This document shows, in pieces, positions 5,724-5,768 of a DNA stretch of 5,768 nt; position 1 is the first letter of the stretch, and every line of letters begins with the position of its first letter. The stretch is from an uncultured bacterium. Its GTDB lineage: Bacteria; Bacillota_I; Bacilli_A; RF39; UBA660. Location: assembly GCA_959020415.1 (NCBI GenBank), contig CAUERX010000044.1, forward strand, positions 1 to 5,768. The letters are read 5' to 3'. The translations under genes were made by a program, and so were the position numbers. A model generated the notes under the pieces. It ran no database searches. It saw only the letters and a program-made list of their open reading frames with translations, and was not told where the DNA came from.

Positions 5724-5738
5724 ATATTTTAAAAATAT
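5724..5738. repeat. AT-only inverted repeat
   Basis: ATATTTT (5724-5730) and AAAATAT (5732-5738) form a perfect 7-bp inverted repeat around a single A. It lies between the G tract and the purine tail. It could be an operator-like palindrome if a promoter is here, but a repeat of A and T alone easily arises by chance. Confidence 0.3.
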
Positions 5739-5768
5739 GGGTGGGGGGAAAGAAGAAAAAAAGAAAAA
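5739..5768. other. Purine-only low-complexity tail
   Basis: Apart from one T at 5742, the last 30 bases are only G and A: a G-rich block and then an A-rich block. No gene, start codon or structure is seen. Its closeness to the G tract and the sequence end suggests degraded read quality after a homopolymer, though a genuine purine tract cannot be excluded. Confidence 0.4.

Noticed and set aside
5668..5768. Gene on either strand running through the G/C homopolymer
   Set aside because: No start codon with a ribosome site leads into the tract on either strand within the window.

Overview
The window is AT-rich DNA from a low-GC Gram-positive bacterium, most likely a member of the Bacilli. The evidence is strong AGGAGG and GGTGAT ribosome sites, TATAAT promoters with very short leaders, short hairpin plus T-tract terminators, and proteins closest in style to Bacillus-group families. 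TGA is used as a stop and tryptophans are read from TGG, so the code appears standard (not the Mycoplasma code). An uncultured gut-type Bacilli lineage would fit, but that is inference.

Layout: all five genes are on the + strand. (1) 80-865 encodes a small membrane protein resembling DUF5684, with a disordered linker and a C-terminal four-cysteine zinc ribbon. A long hairpin precedes it and a terminator overlaps its stop codon. (2) 939-2210 encodes the conserved ribosome-assembly GTPase Obg, with its own promoter and terminator. (3) 2252-2407 is a leader region holding a hairpin, an unusually good ribosome site followed at once by ATG-TAG, a possible 10-codon ORF, and an extended -10 promoter. 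(4) 2408-4317 is a two-gene operon, joined by an ATGA overlap, for a two-component system that strongly resembles the CssR/CssS secretion-stress system of Bacillus subtilis. A perfect 11-bp terminator overlaps its last codons. (5) 4435-5613 encodes a Fic-domain protein with an N-terminal inhibitory-type motif, a Fic motif carrying a Gly-to-Val change, and a C-terminal winged-helix-like region. It has its own promoter and terminator. (6) 5668-5768 has no gene. It holds a perfect TTGACA, a run of 20 G, an AT-rich inverted repeat and a purine-only tail.

How the genes relate: nearly every gene or operon is insulated by its own terminator and promoter, so this looks like a set of independent units. 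Obg is core housekeeping. The sensor kinase and regulator probably report on envelope or secretion stress and control genes outside the window, since no HtrA-type protease is seen. The Fic protein probably transfers AMP (or a related group) to an unknown target.

The points most worth a second look are the G20 tract directly after a consensus -35 box (a phase-variable promoter or a sequencing artefact), the start-stop leader before the two-component operon, and the altered Fic motif.
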